A stretch of DNA of 47,675 bases from an uncultured Oscillospiraceae bacterium (GTDB taxonomy: Bacteria; Bacillota; Clostridia; Oscillospirales; Oscillospiraceae), in the NCBI GenBank assembly GCA_900754515.1, contig CAAEDD010000104.1, forward strand, positions 1 through 47,675, in the 5' to 3' direction. Below the pieces are notes generated by a model, which was not told the DNA's origin, did no database searches, and worked only from the letters and a program-made list of their open reading frames with translations. Positions 6,968 through 14,548 of the stretch are shown piece by piece. The stretch's first letter is position 1, and every line of letters starts with the position of its first letter. The position numbers were made by a program, and so were the translations under genes.

Positions 6968-7717
6968 TTACTTTTTAACAAGCCGCTTCAGCGCGGCGGC
7001 GTCCAAGAGATTCACCGTCACAAATTTCCCCTGATAAAATACCGCCCAGTTATTGAACACCCCGGGCAGACCCTTGGCTTTTTCCAGAGTGTCTACCGGA
7101 ATGAGGGTATAAGGAACATCCAGTTCGCCGCAGGTCTTGCGCAGCAGCTCCACACTTTGATAAGTATAGGGGCATTGGGGACTGTAGTAGACAGTCAATT
7201 CACGACTTGTAATTTCCTGCCTTTTGGCACTCTCCGCAAACCGCGGCTTAGTCCCGTCAAAGGAGAGAGCCAGAAGCCTGTAGCCGTCCAAGGTAGTGTC
7301 CACTGTTTCAAATCCATACTTTGCTCCGAAGGCCTGGTCAGAGAGCCAGGCCTTTTGCTTTTCCGCTCCCAGCATACAGACTCCCGATTTTCCCTTGGCT
7401 TTGGCATCGGCCAGACAGGACTCCATCAGCTGCTTGCCGTAGCCTTTGCCTTTGAATTCGCCGGAGACCCAAAGGCAGTAGATGTAGAAATAGTTCTCTC
7501 CCTCAACCGGCACCCAAGCGGTTTCCAGCGGGGCATACTCTATAAATACCACTCCCTTGGCGTCCAACTTGCGAAACACATGGCCTTCACTAAGCCGCTG
7601 GGCCAACCAGGCCCGCTTGGCCTCCACGCCGGGATGAGGCTTCTTGCTGCGGATGATACAGCAAAGGTGCTCCCTAGCCAGGTTTTCTTCCGTTAAATCA
7701 AGAAAAGTATTTTCCAT
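6968..7717 (-). CDS. GNAT acetyltransferase with C-terminal YoaP domain
   Basis: This 249-residue protein has two parts. Residues 1-150 are a GNAT domain with acetyl-CoA loop EFKGKGYGKQL (87-97). Residues about 170-249 match the YoaP-like domain, a thioredoxin-fold-like segment beginning VYYSPQCPY with a single Cys where thioredoxins have CxxC. The start is ATG 7717 because GGGAGGT lies six bases upstream; the longer frame from 7774 has no ribosome binding site. The substrate is unknown. A decayed second acetyltransferase follows directly downstream. Confidence 0.85.
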   Translation of the reverse strand: MENTFLDLTEENLAREHLCCIIRSKKPHPGVEAKRAWLAQRLSEGHVFRKLDAKGVVFIEYAPLETAWVPVEGENYFYIYCLWVSGEFKGKGYGKQLMESCLADAKAKGKSGVCMLGAEKQKAWLSDQAFGAKYGFETVDTTLDGYRLLALSFDGTKPRFAESAKRQEITSRELTVYYSPQCPYTYQSVELLRKTCGELDVPYTLIPVDTLEKAKGLPGVFNNWAVFYQGKFVTVNLLDAAALKRLVKK

Positions 7718-7822
7718 ACCCGTACCTCCCGGCAGACTTACCTTTATGATACCATGCCCAATACAGCCGGGCAATTATATTATTCAGAAAGCAAAATCTT
7801 TATTTTGCAAATAAACATGACA

Positions 7823-7850
7823 GACAGCTGTCGCGTCCATATGGTATAAT
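7823..7850 (+). promoter_or_regulatory. Promoter and probable autoregulatory operator of the WYL operon
   Basis: TATAAT (7845-7850) is a perfect -10 box without a good -35. The palindrome GACAGCTGTC (7823-7832), within a longer GACAG-ACAG-CTGTC arrangement, sits where the -35 would be. HTH/WYL regulators often bind such inverted repeats at their own promoters, so autoregulation or activation is inferred. Confidence 0.55.
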
Positions 7851-7880
7851 GCAAAAAAAGAGGGAAGGACGGTGCATCCA

Positions 7881-8792
7881 ATGAAAATGGAGCGACTCAT
7901 AGGCATCCTGTCCATCCTGCTGCAGCGGGAGAAGGTCACCGCTCCGGAGCTGGCGGAGAGGTTTGAGGTGTCCCGCCGAACCATCCAGAGGGACATCGAA
8001 TCCCTGTGCCGGGCGGGCATTCCTATTTCCACCGCCCAGGGTACGGGGGGCGGCATTTCCATCATGGAGGGCTACCGGGTGGACCGAACTCTGCTAACTG
8101 CCCCGGAGATGCAGGCCATTCTGGCGGGGCTGCGGAGCCTGGACAGCGTCAGCGGCACCCGTCGCTATTCTCAGCTGATGGAGAAGCTGTCAGCCGGGGC
8201 GGGCGCTCTGGTGCCCGGCGGCGCCCATATGCTTATCGATCTCTCCTCCTGGTACAAGACCAGCCTGCCGCCAAAGATTGAACTTATTCAGTGGGCCATA
8301 GAGCAGCGCCACAGCATCCGCTTTGCCTATTTCTCCCCTAAAGGGGAATCCGCGCGTACGGTGGAACCCTATTATCTGGTCTTTCACTGGTCTACCTGGT
8401 ATGTGTGGGGCTGGTGCCGTAGTCGGGAGGATTTTCGCCTTTTCAAGCTGAACCGCATGACGGAGCTCAGCTCCGGGGAAGCTTTTGAGCCACGCCCTGC
8501 GCCTTTGCCGGACCTGGAGCCGGAGCGCATCTTTCCGGCCAAGTATCAGGTGACTGTCCTCTTTGATCCAGCCTGCCGTTGGCGGCTGGTGGAGGAATAC
8601 GGTATGGACAGATTCACCGTGGAGCCGGACGGGCGACTGCGCTTTGCCGGGGGCTTTCCCGATGCCGACAGTGTGCTCAGCTGGGTTTTGACTTTTGGGG
8701 AAAAGGCGGAGCTGCTGGAGCCAAAGGAACTGCGCCAAGAGCTGGGAGCTTTGACTGCAACACTGGCGGACCGTTATAAAAGGAGGGATTGA
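7881..8792 (+). CDS. HTH/WYL-domain transcriptional regulator (YafY family)
   Basis: This 303-residue DNA-binding regulator has an N-terminal winged helix of the HTH_11 type (residues about 5-60, with VTAPELAERFEVSRRTIQRDI). A WYL ligand-sensing domain lies at about 140-215, ending RLFKLNRM, and a WCX-like C-terminal extension follows. ATG 7881 is preferred: an AAGGA lies about 11 bases upstream, while the GTG at 7872 is too close to it. It is the first gene of a six-gene run in which no gap exceeds 13 bases, so it probably controls its own operon through the palindrome at 7823. The ligand is unknown. Confidence 0.9.
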   Translation: MKMERLIGILSILLQREKVTAPELAERFEVSRRTIQRDIESLCRAGIPISTAQGTGGGISIMEGYRVDRTLLTAPEMQAILAGLRSLDSVSGTRRYSQLMEKLSAGAGALVPGGAHMLIDLSSWYKTSLPPKIELIQWAIEQRHSIRFAYFSPKGESARTVEPYYLVFHWSTWYVWGWCRSREDFRLFKLNRMTELSSGEAFEPRPAPLPDLEPERIFPAKYQVTVLFDPACRWRLVEEYGMDRFTVEPDGRLRFAGGFPDADSVLSWVLTFGEKAELLEPKELRQELGALTATLADRYKRRD

Positions 8793-8793
8793 C

Positions 8794-9117
8794 ATGGCGT
8801 CTCATCCGGATTTTGTCAACTATGTGGCGGAGCAGCTGGAGGAGGCCGGGAGCATCCGCAGCCGGAAAATGTTCGGAGAATATGGCCTTTATTGCAACGG
8901 GCGGTTCTTTGCCGTCATCTGTGACGATCAGCTTTTTATAAAGCCTACGCCGGAAGGGGAAGCAGCCTTTCCGGAGCTGCCCAAAGCCCCGCCCTACGAG
9001 GGGGCAAATAATTATATTTGGGTGGAGGACGTGGACGACCGGGACACCATGAACTCCCTCACCCGTTTAACCTGTCTGGCTCTGGAGAGCCGACAAAAAA
9101 AGAAAGAGAGGAAATGA
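8794..9117 (+). CDS. TfoX N-terminal domain protein
   Basis: This 107-residue protein is one TfoX_N domain (VAEQLEEAG-IRSRKMFGEYGLY near residues 11-34, then a DDQLFIKP strand and a PYEGANNY segment). Stand-alone TfoX_N proteins are common in clostridial stress or regulatory operons. A role in competence, as for Haemophilus TfoX, should not be assumed because the C-terminal domain is absent. The start follows the WYL gene by one base and has an AAAGGAGG site. Its stop overlaps the next start by four bases. Confidence 0.85.
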   Translation: MASHPDFVNYVAEQLEEAGSIRSRKMFGEYGLYCNGRFFAVICDDQLFIKPTPEGEAAFPELPKAPPYEGANNYIWVEDVDDRDTMNSLTRLTCLALESRQKKKERK

Positions 9118-9755
9118 CCGTGGCCTTTGACTATAAGAAAGAGTATAAGGAATTCTATCTGCCCCCCAAAAAGCCGGGCATCGTCACGGTGCCTGCCATG
9201 AATTTTCTGGCGGTGCGGGGCCGCGGCGACCCCAATGAGGAAGGCGGGGCTTACAAGCAGGCTCTGGGAATGCTCTATGCCGTGGCCTTTACCATAAAAA
9301 TGAGCAAGCTGGGCAAGCACAAACTGGAGGGATACTTCGACTATGTTGTGCCGCCTCTGGAGGGCCTGTGGTGGCAGGAGGGTATCCGGGGCGTGGATTA
9401 CAGACGCAAGGAGGATTTTCACTGGATATCCCTCATCCGCCTGCCGGAGTTCGTGACAAAAGAGGTCTTAGACTGGGCCATAGCTGAGGCCACGGAGAAG
9501 AAGCAGCAGGACTTTTCCCCGGTGGAGTTTTTCCACTGGGAGGAGGGGCTGTGCGTCCAGTGTATGCACATAGGCCATTATGATGAGGAGCCTGCTACCG
9601 TGGCCGCCATGGAGGAGTACGCCAGGGCAATGGGCTATGAGGAGGACTTCGGGGAAAGTCGCTTCCACCACGAAATTTATTTAAGCGATGTGCGGCGCTG
9701 CAAACCTGAACGGCTGAAAACCGTCATCCGCCAGCCAATCAAAAGGACAGAGTAA
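9114..9755 (+). CDS. GyrI-like small-molecule-binding domain protein
   Basis: This 213-residue protein matches the GyrI-like (SOUL/BacT_eff) fold as a stand-alone domain: PAMNFLAVRGRGDPNE near residue 25, a WWQEG-x-RGVD segment, and HEIYLSDVRR-PERLKTV at the C-terminus. Such proteins bind hydrophobic small molecules, and some hydrolyse cyclopropanoid or macrocyclic compounds. The ATG at 9114 overlaps the TfoX stop (ATGA) and has GAGAGGAA upstream; the longer open frame from 9018 runs inside tfoX and is rejected. It is translationally coupled on both sides. Confidence 0.85.
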   Translation: MTVAFDYKKEYKEFYLPPKKPGIVTVPAMNFLAVRGRGDPNEEGGAYKQALGMLYAVAFTIKMSKLGKHKLEGYFDYVVPPLEGLWWQEGIRGVDYRRKEDFHWISLIRLPEFVTKEVLDWAIAEATEKKQQDFSPVEFFHWEEGLCVQCMHIGHYDEEPATVAAMEEYARAMGYEEDFGESRFHHEIYLSDVRRCKPERLKTVIRQPIKRTE

Positions 9756-10702
9756 TGAAGGACGCTTATACTGCTGAAATACGTGAAATGCACCCGGATG
9801 AATATAGCCTTTTGCGGGAATTTCTCTATCAGGCCGTCTATATCCCCTATGGAGTGGAACCACCGCCCAGAACGGTAGTAGATCTGCCGGAGTTGCAGGT
9901 GTATATTGCCGGATTCGGCACACAGCCCGGCGACCATTGCCTTGTTGCCGAGAAAGAGGGAAGGACCGTAGGTGCGGTGTGGAGCCGCATCGTTGAGGAC
10001 TACGGCCACGTTGATGACAGCACACCTTCGCTGGCAATCTCCATGCTGCCGGAATATCGAGGGATGGGCATTGGAACACAGCTGCTGAACGGCCTGCTAA
10101 GCTTGCTGCAGGAGAAGGGATATCTCCGCGCGTCGCTCTCAGTTCAAAAAGATAACCCGGCGCTGCACCTGTACGAAAGAGCGGGATTTCAAATTCTGGC
10201 GGAGAAAGGCACGGAGTATCTGATGCTGCGGGACATCACCAAAACGGCTCAAGAGGAGAATGCGGATATGGAAAAATCAATTGAGCGGCAGAGGGAAAGC
10301 ATGATTGAGCAATGGTTTTCCATGTGGCTGGATAGACAGGACAGGGGCATAGGGGAGCTTTTTGCCCCCGATGCCGTATACATCGAGAGCTGGGGACCGG
10401 AGTATCACGGTGTCGATAAGATAAAACTGTGGTTCGATGAGTGGAACACCCGGGGAAGAGTGGAACGCTGGGACATCCGGCAGTTTTTCCACAAAGAGGA
10501 CCAGACCGTGGCAGAGTGGTCATTCCGGTGTGCCATGACGGATGGCACAATCCAGAGCTTTGACGGCCTCTCCCTGGTGCGCTGGAATGAGGCGGGGCAG
10601 ATATGCTTTTTGCAGGAATTCGGCTGCAACGAAAACCGCTATGACCCCTATGCCCAGGGTGAGAGCCCGGTGTTCCGGGAAGAACGGGCGTTGTGGTTTT
10701 AA
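9755..10702 (+). CDS. GNAT acetyltransferase fused to a SnoaL/NTF2-like domain
   Basis: This 315-residue protein joins two domains. Residues 1-165 are a GNAT domain with the motif LPEYRGMGIGTQ (98-109) and the NPALHLYERAGF signature. Residues about 172-310 are a SnoaL/NTF2-like cone fold (LFAPDAVYIESWGPEYHG, then a C-terminal sheet). The start overlaps the previous stop by one base (TAATG). At the domain boundary an internal ATG (10268) has its own GAGGAG site (10253-10258). The fusion therefore probably arose from two adjacent genes, and the second domain may also be made alone. Substrates are unknown. Confidence 0.85.
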   Translation: MKDAYTAEIREMHPDEYSLLREFLYQAVYIPYGVEPPPRTVVDLPELQVYIAGFGTQPGDHCLVAEKEGRTVGAVWSRIVEDYGHVDDSTPSLAISMLPEYRGMGIGTQLLNGLLSLLQEKGYLRASLSVQKDNPALHLYERAGFQILAEKGTEYLMLRDITKTAQEENADMEKSIERQRESMIEQWFSMWLDRQDRGIGELFAPDAVYIESWGPEYHGVDKIKLWFDEWNTRGRVERWDIRQFFHKEDQTVAEWSFRCAMTDGTIQSFDGLSLVRWNEAGQICFLQEFGCNENRYDPYAQGESPVFREERALWF

Positions 10703-10715
10703 GGGGGCAGAGGGC

Positions 10716-11273
10716 ATGAAAGGCTTTACGCGGGAGGAACTGCGCTTCTCATTGTGCGGGCTGAACTGCGCCCTGTGTTCTATGCATCTGGGGGGATACT
10801 GCCCCGGCTGCGGCGGGGGCGAGGGCAACCAGAGCTGCTCTATGGCTAGGTGTTCCCTGGAGCACGGGGGCGTCCAGTTCTGCTGGAACTGCCCGGATTA
10901 CCCCTGCCAGCTCTATGAGGGCTTTGACGATGGGGACTCCTTTGTTCCCCACGGTCAGCGGCGGCAGGATATTGCCCAGACCCAGGAGCTGGGGATGGAG
11001 GCCTACCTTGCCGGGATAGAGGAAAAGCGCAGTATCCTGGCTGCGCTCTTGACGGGATATAACGACGGCCGGCGCAAGAGCTTTTTCACCACGGCAGTGT
11101 ATCTCCTGCCTTTGGAGGAGTTGCGCTCTGTGACGGCTGTGCTGGTCAGCCGCCCGGAGTTGGCGGAACAGGCCGTCAAGGAGCGGGCTCAGGCCGCCAC
11201 GAGGCTGCTTCAGGAGGCGGCAGACCGCCTGGGGATAAGCCTGAAGCTGAATAAAAAGTCGAAAGGGGGCTGA
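10716..11273 (+). CDS. DUF3795 Cys-rich protein
   Basis: The protein has 185 residues, with ten cysteines in the first 64 (14, 18, 21, 29, 32, 41, 46, 56, 59, 64). They form the CGLxCxxC, CPGC and CxxCPDYPC motifs of the DUF3795 family, which suggest a bound metal or Fe-S cluster. The remainder is helical and charged. ATG 10716 has an AAGGGGGC-type site upstream; the longer frame from 10542 lies inside the previous gene. It is the fifth gene of the WYL-led operon. The biochemical role of the family is not known to me. Confidence 0.85.
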   Translation: MKGFTREELRFSLCGLNCALCSMHLGGYCPGCGGGEGNQSCSMARCSLEHGGVQFCWNCPDYPCQLYEGFDDGDSFVPHGQRRQDIAQTQELGMEAYLAGIEEKRSILAALLTGYNDGRRKSFFTTAVYLLPLEELRSVTAVLVSRPELAEQAVKERAQAATRLLQEAADRLGISLKLNKKSKGG

Positions 11274-11277
11274 GTAT

Positions 11278-11673
11278 ATGGCCGTGTCAAAAGCGACAGC
11301 TTTTTATCCCTGCTCCGTGGAGAGGGTGTGGCATACAATGACCGACCTAACCAATACTGCTTGGCGAAGTGATTTGACTGGGGTGGAAATCCTGGATGAT
11401 GCTCATTTTGTGGAGCACGATAAAAACGGCTATTCCACAAATTTCACCGTTACGGCCTGTGAGCCGCTCCGCTTGTGGGCCTTCCGCATGGAAAACGGCA
11501 ACATGTCAGGTACCTGGGAAGGCGTCTTTGAACCGTGGGAGGGCGGAACCCGACTGAGCTGCACCGAGACGGTTACTGCCAAGCACTGGTGGATGCGCCC
11601 TTTTGTCCCGAAATATCTGAAGCGGCAGCAGAAGCTGTATATGGATGATTTGAGAAGGGAGATACTGAAATAG
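11278..11673 (+). CDS. SRPBCC (START-like) domain protein
   Basis: This 131-residue single-domain protein begins with the SRPBCC pattern (FYPCSVERVWHTMTDLTN) and continues with the expected antiparallel sheet and a long C-terminal helix (PKYLKRQQKLYMDDLRREI). Such domains hold hydrophobic ligands. It starts four bases after the DUF3795 gene and closes the operon. With the GyrI-like, SnoaL-like and WYL domains it is the fourth predicted small-molecule-binding fold in six consecutive genes. Confidence 0.85.
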   Translation: MAVSKATAFYPCSVERVWHTMTDLTNTAWRSDLTGVEILDDAHFVEHDKNGYSTNFTVTACEPLRLWAFRMENGNMSGTWEGVFEPWEGGTRLSCTETVTAKHWWMRPFVPKYLKRQQKLYMDDLRREILK

Positions 11674-11685
11674 GAAATGTCAATA

Positions 11686-11710
11686 CCCGTTGCTTGCAGC
11701 AACGGGCTAT
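11686..11710 (+). terminator. Weak terminator at the end of the WYL operon
   Basis: A perfect nine-base-pair stem (11686-11694 with 11698-11706, three-base loop) is followed by only a short mixed pyrimidine run. Some transcription may continue into the XRE gene. Confidence 0.5.
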
Positions 11711-11755
11711 TCTCCTTACAATAGGGATACACCTGAGCGAAAGGAGCTATCCCTG

Positions 11756-12262
11756 ATGTTAAATGAAAACATTAAAGCAATCAGAAAATCAAAGGGGCTT
11801 TCCCAGCAAGAGCTTGCCGTTAAGATTAATGTTGTGCGGCAGACAATCTCTAAATGGGAGCAAGGATTGTCGGTACCGGATTCGGAAATGCTGCTCACTT
11901 TGTCGGAAGCTCTTGAGACACCAGTGAGCACTCTGCTGGGAGAGACTGTTGTTGAGCCGCAGGCCGATACCATAAAGGCAATTTCCGAAAAGCTTGAAAT
12001 TATCAATTTACAGCTTGCAAGGAAAAAGACGCTGAGAAGGAACATTATTCATTGGCTGCTGATCTCATTATGCGTGGTCATAGTGGCAGTTGCTGTGTTT
12101 TTGATTGCGGCAAACAGTCCCTATTTGGGTTGGGATTATAGTGACATAGAATTTGCCATTGCAGGAACAGCGTTTCACGCATTCGAATGGCTGTTTGTCA
12201 GGCTGGCACCAATTATACTGATAGCGACAATTGTCGGAATTTTCTTGACTAGGAAAAAATAA
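11756..12262 (+). CDS. XRE-family regulator with C-terminal membrane helices
   Basis: This 168-residue protein has an N-terminal Cro/C1-type helix-turn-helix (residues 1-60, with LSQQELAVKINVVRQTISKWEQG). A short coiled linker follows, then two hydrophobic segments (about 98-118 and 135-160) that should place it in the membrane. This layout is common in Firmicutes stress or peptide-sensing regulators. ATG 11756 has AAAGGAGC 10 bases upstream; the earlier ATG at 11690 lies in the terminator. It is a single gene, and its targets are unknown. Confidence 0.85.
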   Translation: MLNENIKAIRKSKGLSQQELAVKINVVRQTISKWEQGLSVPDSEMLLTLSEALETPVSTLLGETVVEPQADTIKAISEKLEIINLQLARKKTLRRNIIHWLLISLCVVIVAVAVFLIAANSPYLGWDYSDIEFAIAGTAFHAFEWLFVRLAPIILIATIVGIFLTRKK

Positions 12263-12289
12263 TAGAGCTTTTTTTGAAGGGGCACTCTC

Positions 12290-12412
12290 GATGACTGGGC
12301 TGTATTAATCTTTTACAAGCACCTGGGCTTTTCATAGGACAGACTGCCGGAAAATTTCGGCCACCCCGCCCAGAAGTTCGTTTTGAAGCAATTTGCCGCC
12401 GGACAAATATAA
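12290..12412 (+). pseudogene. Possible C-terminal remnant of a GNAT or glyoxalase-type gene
   Basis: A 40-codon frame interrupted by one TAG (12335-12337) reads DDWAVLIFYKHLGFS, stop, then DRLPENFGHPAQKFVLKQF. The FYKHLGF piece resembles the end of GNAT or VOC domains. The match is too short to be sure. Confidence 0.3.
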
Positions 12413-12477
12413 GCAGGAAAAATCGGGCAGTGGCCGATAAATTTGTGTATGCTGAATCCGGAAGGAAGGTGTGACCA

Positions 12478-13221
12478 ATGGATTGGGTAGAGAGCATTCA
12501 CATAGCGGTTCAGTATATCGAGGATAATCTCCGGGGAGACTTGACCGTCCAGAAAGTTGCGCAGCAGGCAGCCTTGTCCCCCTTTTACTTTCAAAAGGGC
12601 TTTTCCATGCTGTGCGGCATGACGGTGGGCGACTATATACGCCAGCGCCGGCTTGCCGCCGCCGGGCTGGAGGTCCTCACCACGGACCGTAAGATAATTG
12701 ACATTGCACTGGATTTCGGCTACGACTCGCCGGACAGCTTTACCAAGGCCTTTGCCCGATTCCACGGACTCACACCTGCCGCACTGAGAAAAAGCGGAGG
12801 CGCGGTGCGCTCCTTTGCTCCGCTTAGAATCAAAGTGATATTGGAAGGTGGTCAAAACATGGATTGCAAGATTATGAAAAAAGAGGCGTTTACTGTACTC
12901 TGCCGGGCAAAAACCTTCAGGTATGAGGAGGGCGCTGAGCAGGTACCCAAGTTCTGGGCGGAGCATTTTGCCTCCGGCGGCGGACAAGTGGTATGCGGCA
13001 TGTACGGTATCAATCTGGATGAGAGCATGGGCGGCAGCGAGTTTGAATATCTCATTGCCGACAATTATGATCCTGCCCGGGAGATCCCACAGGGATTTAC
13101 TGCACGAACCATTCCGGCCCACACCTGGGCGGTATTCCCCTGCACCGGCAAAATGCCCCAGGCCCTCCAGGGACTGAACCAACAGATATTCTCCCAGTGG
13201 CTGCCCACGAACCCCGACTAA
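12478..13221 (+). pseudogene. AraC-family regulator with truncated GyrI-like effector domain
   Basis: The 247-residue product has an N-terminal AraC-type double helix-turn-helix (residues 1-105, with IDIALDFGYDSPDSFTKAFARFHG). A GyrI-like ligand-binding domain follows from about residue 127. That domain breaks off after FSQWLPTNPD. Full members normally continue 35-40 residues with a DYEI...EIWIPV-type ending, which is missing. The stop lies at a junction with a 5'-truncated DUF3788 gene in another frame, so a deletion is the simplest explanation. DNA binding may survive; ligand sensing is probably impaired. The start has AAGGAAGGTG upstream. Confidence 0.75.
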
Positions 13222-13529
13222 TGGAGCATCTGTGGGGCAGCGGCGGGAAAGCATGGGCCTATGAGTATAAGTACCGCCGGGGCGGTAAGACCTTGTGTGC
13301 GCTGTATGCCCGGGAAAACTGCATAGGGTTCATGGTGATATTAGGCAGGGATGAACGCATGAAATTTGAGACAGCCAGAGAAAGCTATTCAAAGCAGGTG
13401 CAAAAGATATATGACGAGGCAGAGACTTATCATGACGGGAAATGGCTGATGTTCTATCCGACAGGCACGGATTTGTTCGAGGATTTTGTGCGCCTGCTGA
13501 GCATTAAAAGGAAGCCGAACAGAAAATAA
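13197..13529 (+). pseudogene. DUF3788 protein, N-terminus lost
   Basis: From about 13225 the frame encodes the C-terminal 100 residues of a DUF3788 protein (EYKYRRGGKTLCALY, then a VILGRDER strand, and KWLMFYPTGTDLFEDFVRLLSIKRKP at the end). Family members have about 35-40 more residues at the N-terminus. The only in-frame start (13197) lies inside the AraC gene and has no ribosome binding site. It is the right half of the deletion junction. Confidence 0.7.
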
Positions 13530-13744
13530 AAATATGTTGCCGGGGCAAAGCACCTGGAATCGGAGCAATATGATCAGGCGTAAATCCCTGTTGCGATAAA
13601 AATTGCTGCAAAAGGTTTTTACCTTCGGCTGCGTGATAACCCAGATTTGAGTTGGAGCCCTCCGTATGGAAAAGCCAACGGATTTGTCATACGTCGGCTT
13701 GCCGTGATCAAAATTTTTCCTTTTTATCTCAAGATAAGATAAAC

Positions 13745-13780
13745 CCCGGGCGGCGCATTATGCACCGTCCGGGAATTTTT
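13745..13780 (+). terminator. Rho-independent terminator after the remnant region
   Basis: A 13-base-pair G+C-rich stem with one mismatch and one G-U (13745-13757 with 13761-13773) is followed by AATTTTT. Confidence 0.75.
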
Positions 13781-13805
13781 GCCCGTTGATATTTACAGAT
13801 GGGGC

Positions 13806-13835
13806 TTGGAAAAATAGGAGGCACTGTGTTATTAT
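13806..13835 (+). promoter_or_regulatory. Candidate SigA promoter for the phosphatase gene
   Basis: TTGGAA (13806-13811) and TATTAT (13830-13835) are separated by 18 bases. The next genes are the small frame at 13890 and the phosphatase at 13990. Confidence 0.4.
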
Positions 13836-13889
13836 CCATGTAAAATATTATGCGTTCTTTTTAAAAGCTTCACAGATTAGGGAGGCCTT

Positions 13890-13985
13890 GTGAAAGAAGA
13901 GCGCAGGGTGGCATGGTTCAGACTATCGGACAATAGATGGAATCCGTTGTTTAAAAGTCATTCGAGTAATTATGAGGAGTTATAA
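13890..13985 (+). CDS. Possible 31-residue leader peptide
   Basis: A GTG-started frame (KEERRVAWFRLSDNRW, then NPLFKSHSSNYEEL) follows an AGGGAGG with a rather short four-base spacer. It ends four bases before the phosphatase ATG, whose ribosome binding site (GAGGAG) lies inside the frame, so coupling is possible. The evidence is position only. Confidence 0.3.
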   Translation: MKEERRVAWFRLSDNRWNPLFKSHSSNYEEL

Positions 13986-13989
13986 GAAC

Positions 13990-14475
13990 ATGACAAAAAT
14001 CCTATTCGTCTGCCACGGCAATATATGCCGCAGCCCCATGGCGGAGTTCGTGCTAAAGGATATGGTAAAGCGGGCGGGGATAGCAGAGGACTTTGAAATA
14101 GCCTCCGCCGCCACCAGCAGCGAGGAGCTGGGAAACCCCGTGTATCCACCGGCCAGGCGGAAGCTGGCTGAGTACGGCATCGGCTGCGCCGACAAAACTG
14201 CCCGGCGTATACGGCCTGACGACTATGAGTATTACCACCTGCTCATAGGCATGGACGAGGCCAACATGCGCAATATGGCCCGCTGCTTTGGCGGCGACCC
14301 GGAGGGCAAGCTCCATATGCTTTTGAGCTTTGCCGGAGAGAGTGCGCCGGTGGCCGACCCATGGTACACCAGAGACTTCCAGGCCACCTGGCGGGACGTG
14401 AACCGGGGCTGTATTGCCCTGCTGGAGACGCTGCGGCCTGAAATGAAAGGTCGCTTCAAAGAGCGGGCCAAGTAG
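13990..14475 (+). CDS. Low-molecular-weight protein-tyrosine phosphatase
   Basis: This 161-residue enzyme should hydrolyse phosphotyrosine through a cysteinyl-phosphate. The signature loop is C8-HGNIC-R14-S15 (the CX5R motif) and the general acid is Asp123 in ADPWY, both at the expected places. Length and spacing are normal for the family. ATG 13990 is chosen because GAGGAG lies 10 bases upstream and the match to other members begins at MTKILFVC; ATG 13972 has no site. No tyrosine kinase is visible nearby. Confidence 0.9.
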   Translation: MTKILFVCHGNICRSPMAEFVLKDMVKRAGIAEDFEIASAATSSEELGNPVYPPARRKLAEYGIGCADKTARRIRPDDYEYYHLLIGMDEANMRNMARCFGGDPEGKLHMLLSFAGESAPVADPWYTRDFQATWRDVNRGCIALLETLRPEMKGRFKERAK

Positions 14476-14480
14476 GATAA

Positions 14481-14525
14481 CCTGAAAATAAAACAGGCAG
14501 AGCAGGTCATTCCTGCTCTGCCTTG
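14481..14525. terminator. Bidirectional terminator between the phosphatase and DivIVA-like genes
   Basis: A perfect 12-base-pair stem (14495-14506 with 14512-14523) serves both convergent genes. Leftward it is followed by a good T-run (TGTTTTATTTTC); rightward only by TTGTATATT. Confidence 0.8.
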
Positions 14526-14548
14526 TATATTCTGTCGATTTGCCGTTT

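Larger units (their letters stand above)
13530..13971. other. Largely gene-free stretch with an unidentified remnant, terminator and promoter
   Basis: At 13620-13742 a rightward frame without an obvious start reads YLRLRDNPDLSW, then SPPYGKANGFVIRRLAV and a stop. It looks like a protein fragment, but I cannot assign it. A terminator (13745-13780), a promoter (13806-13835) and a possible 31-codon frame (13890-13985) follow. Confidence 0.5.
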
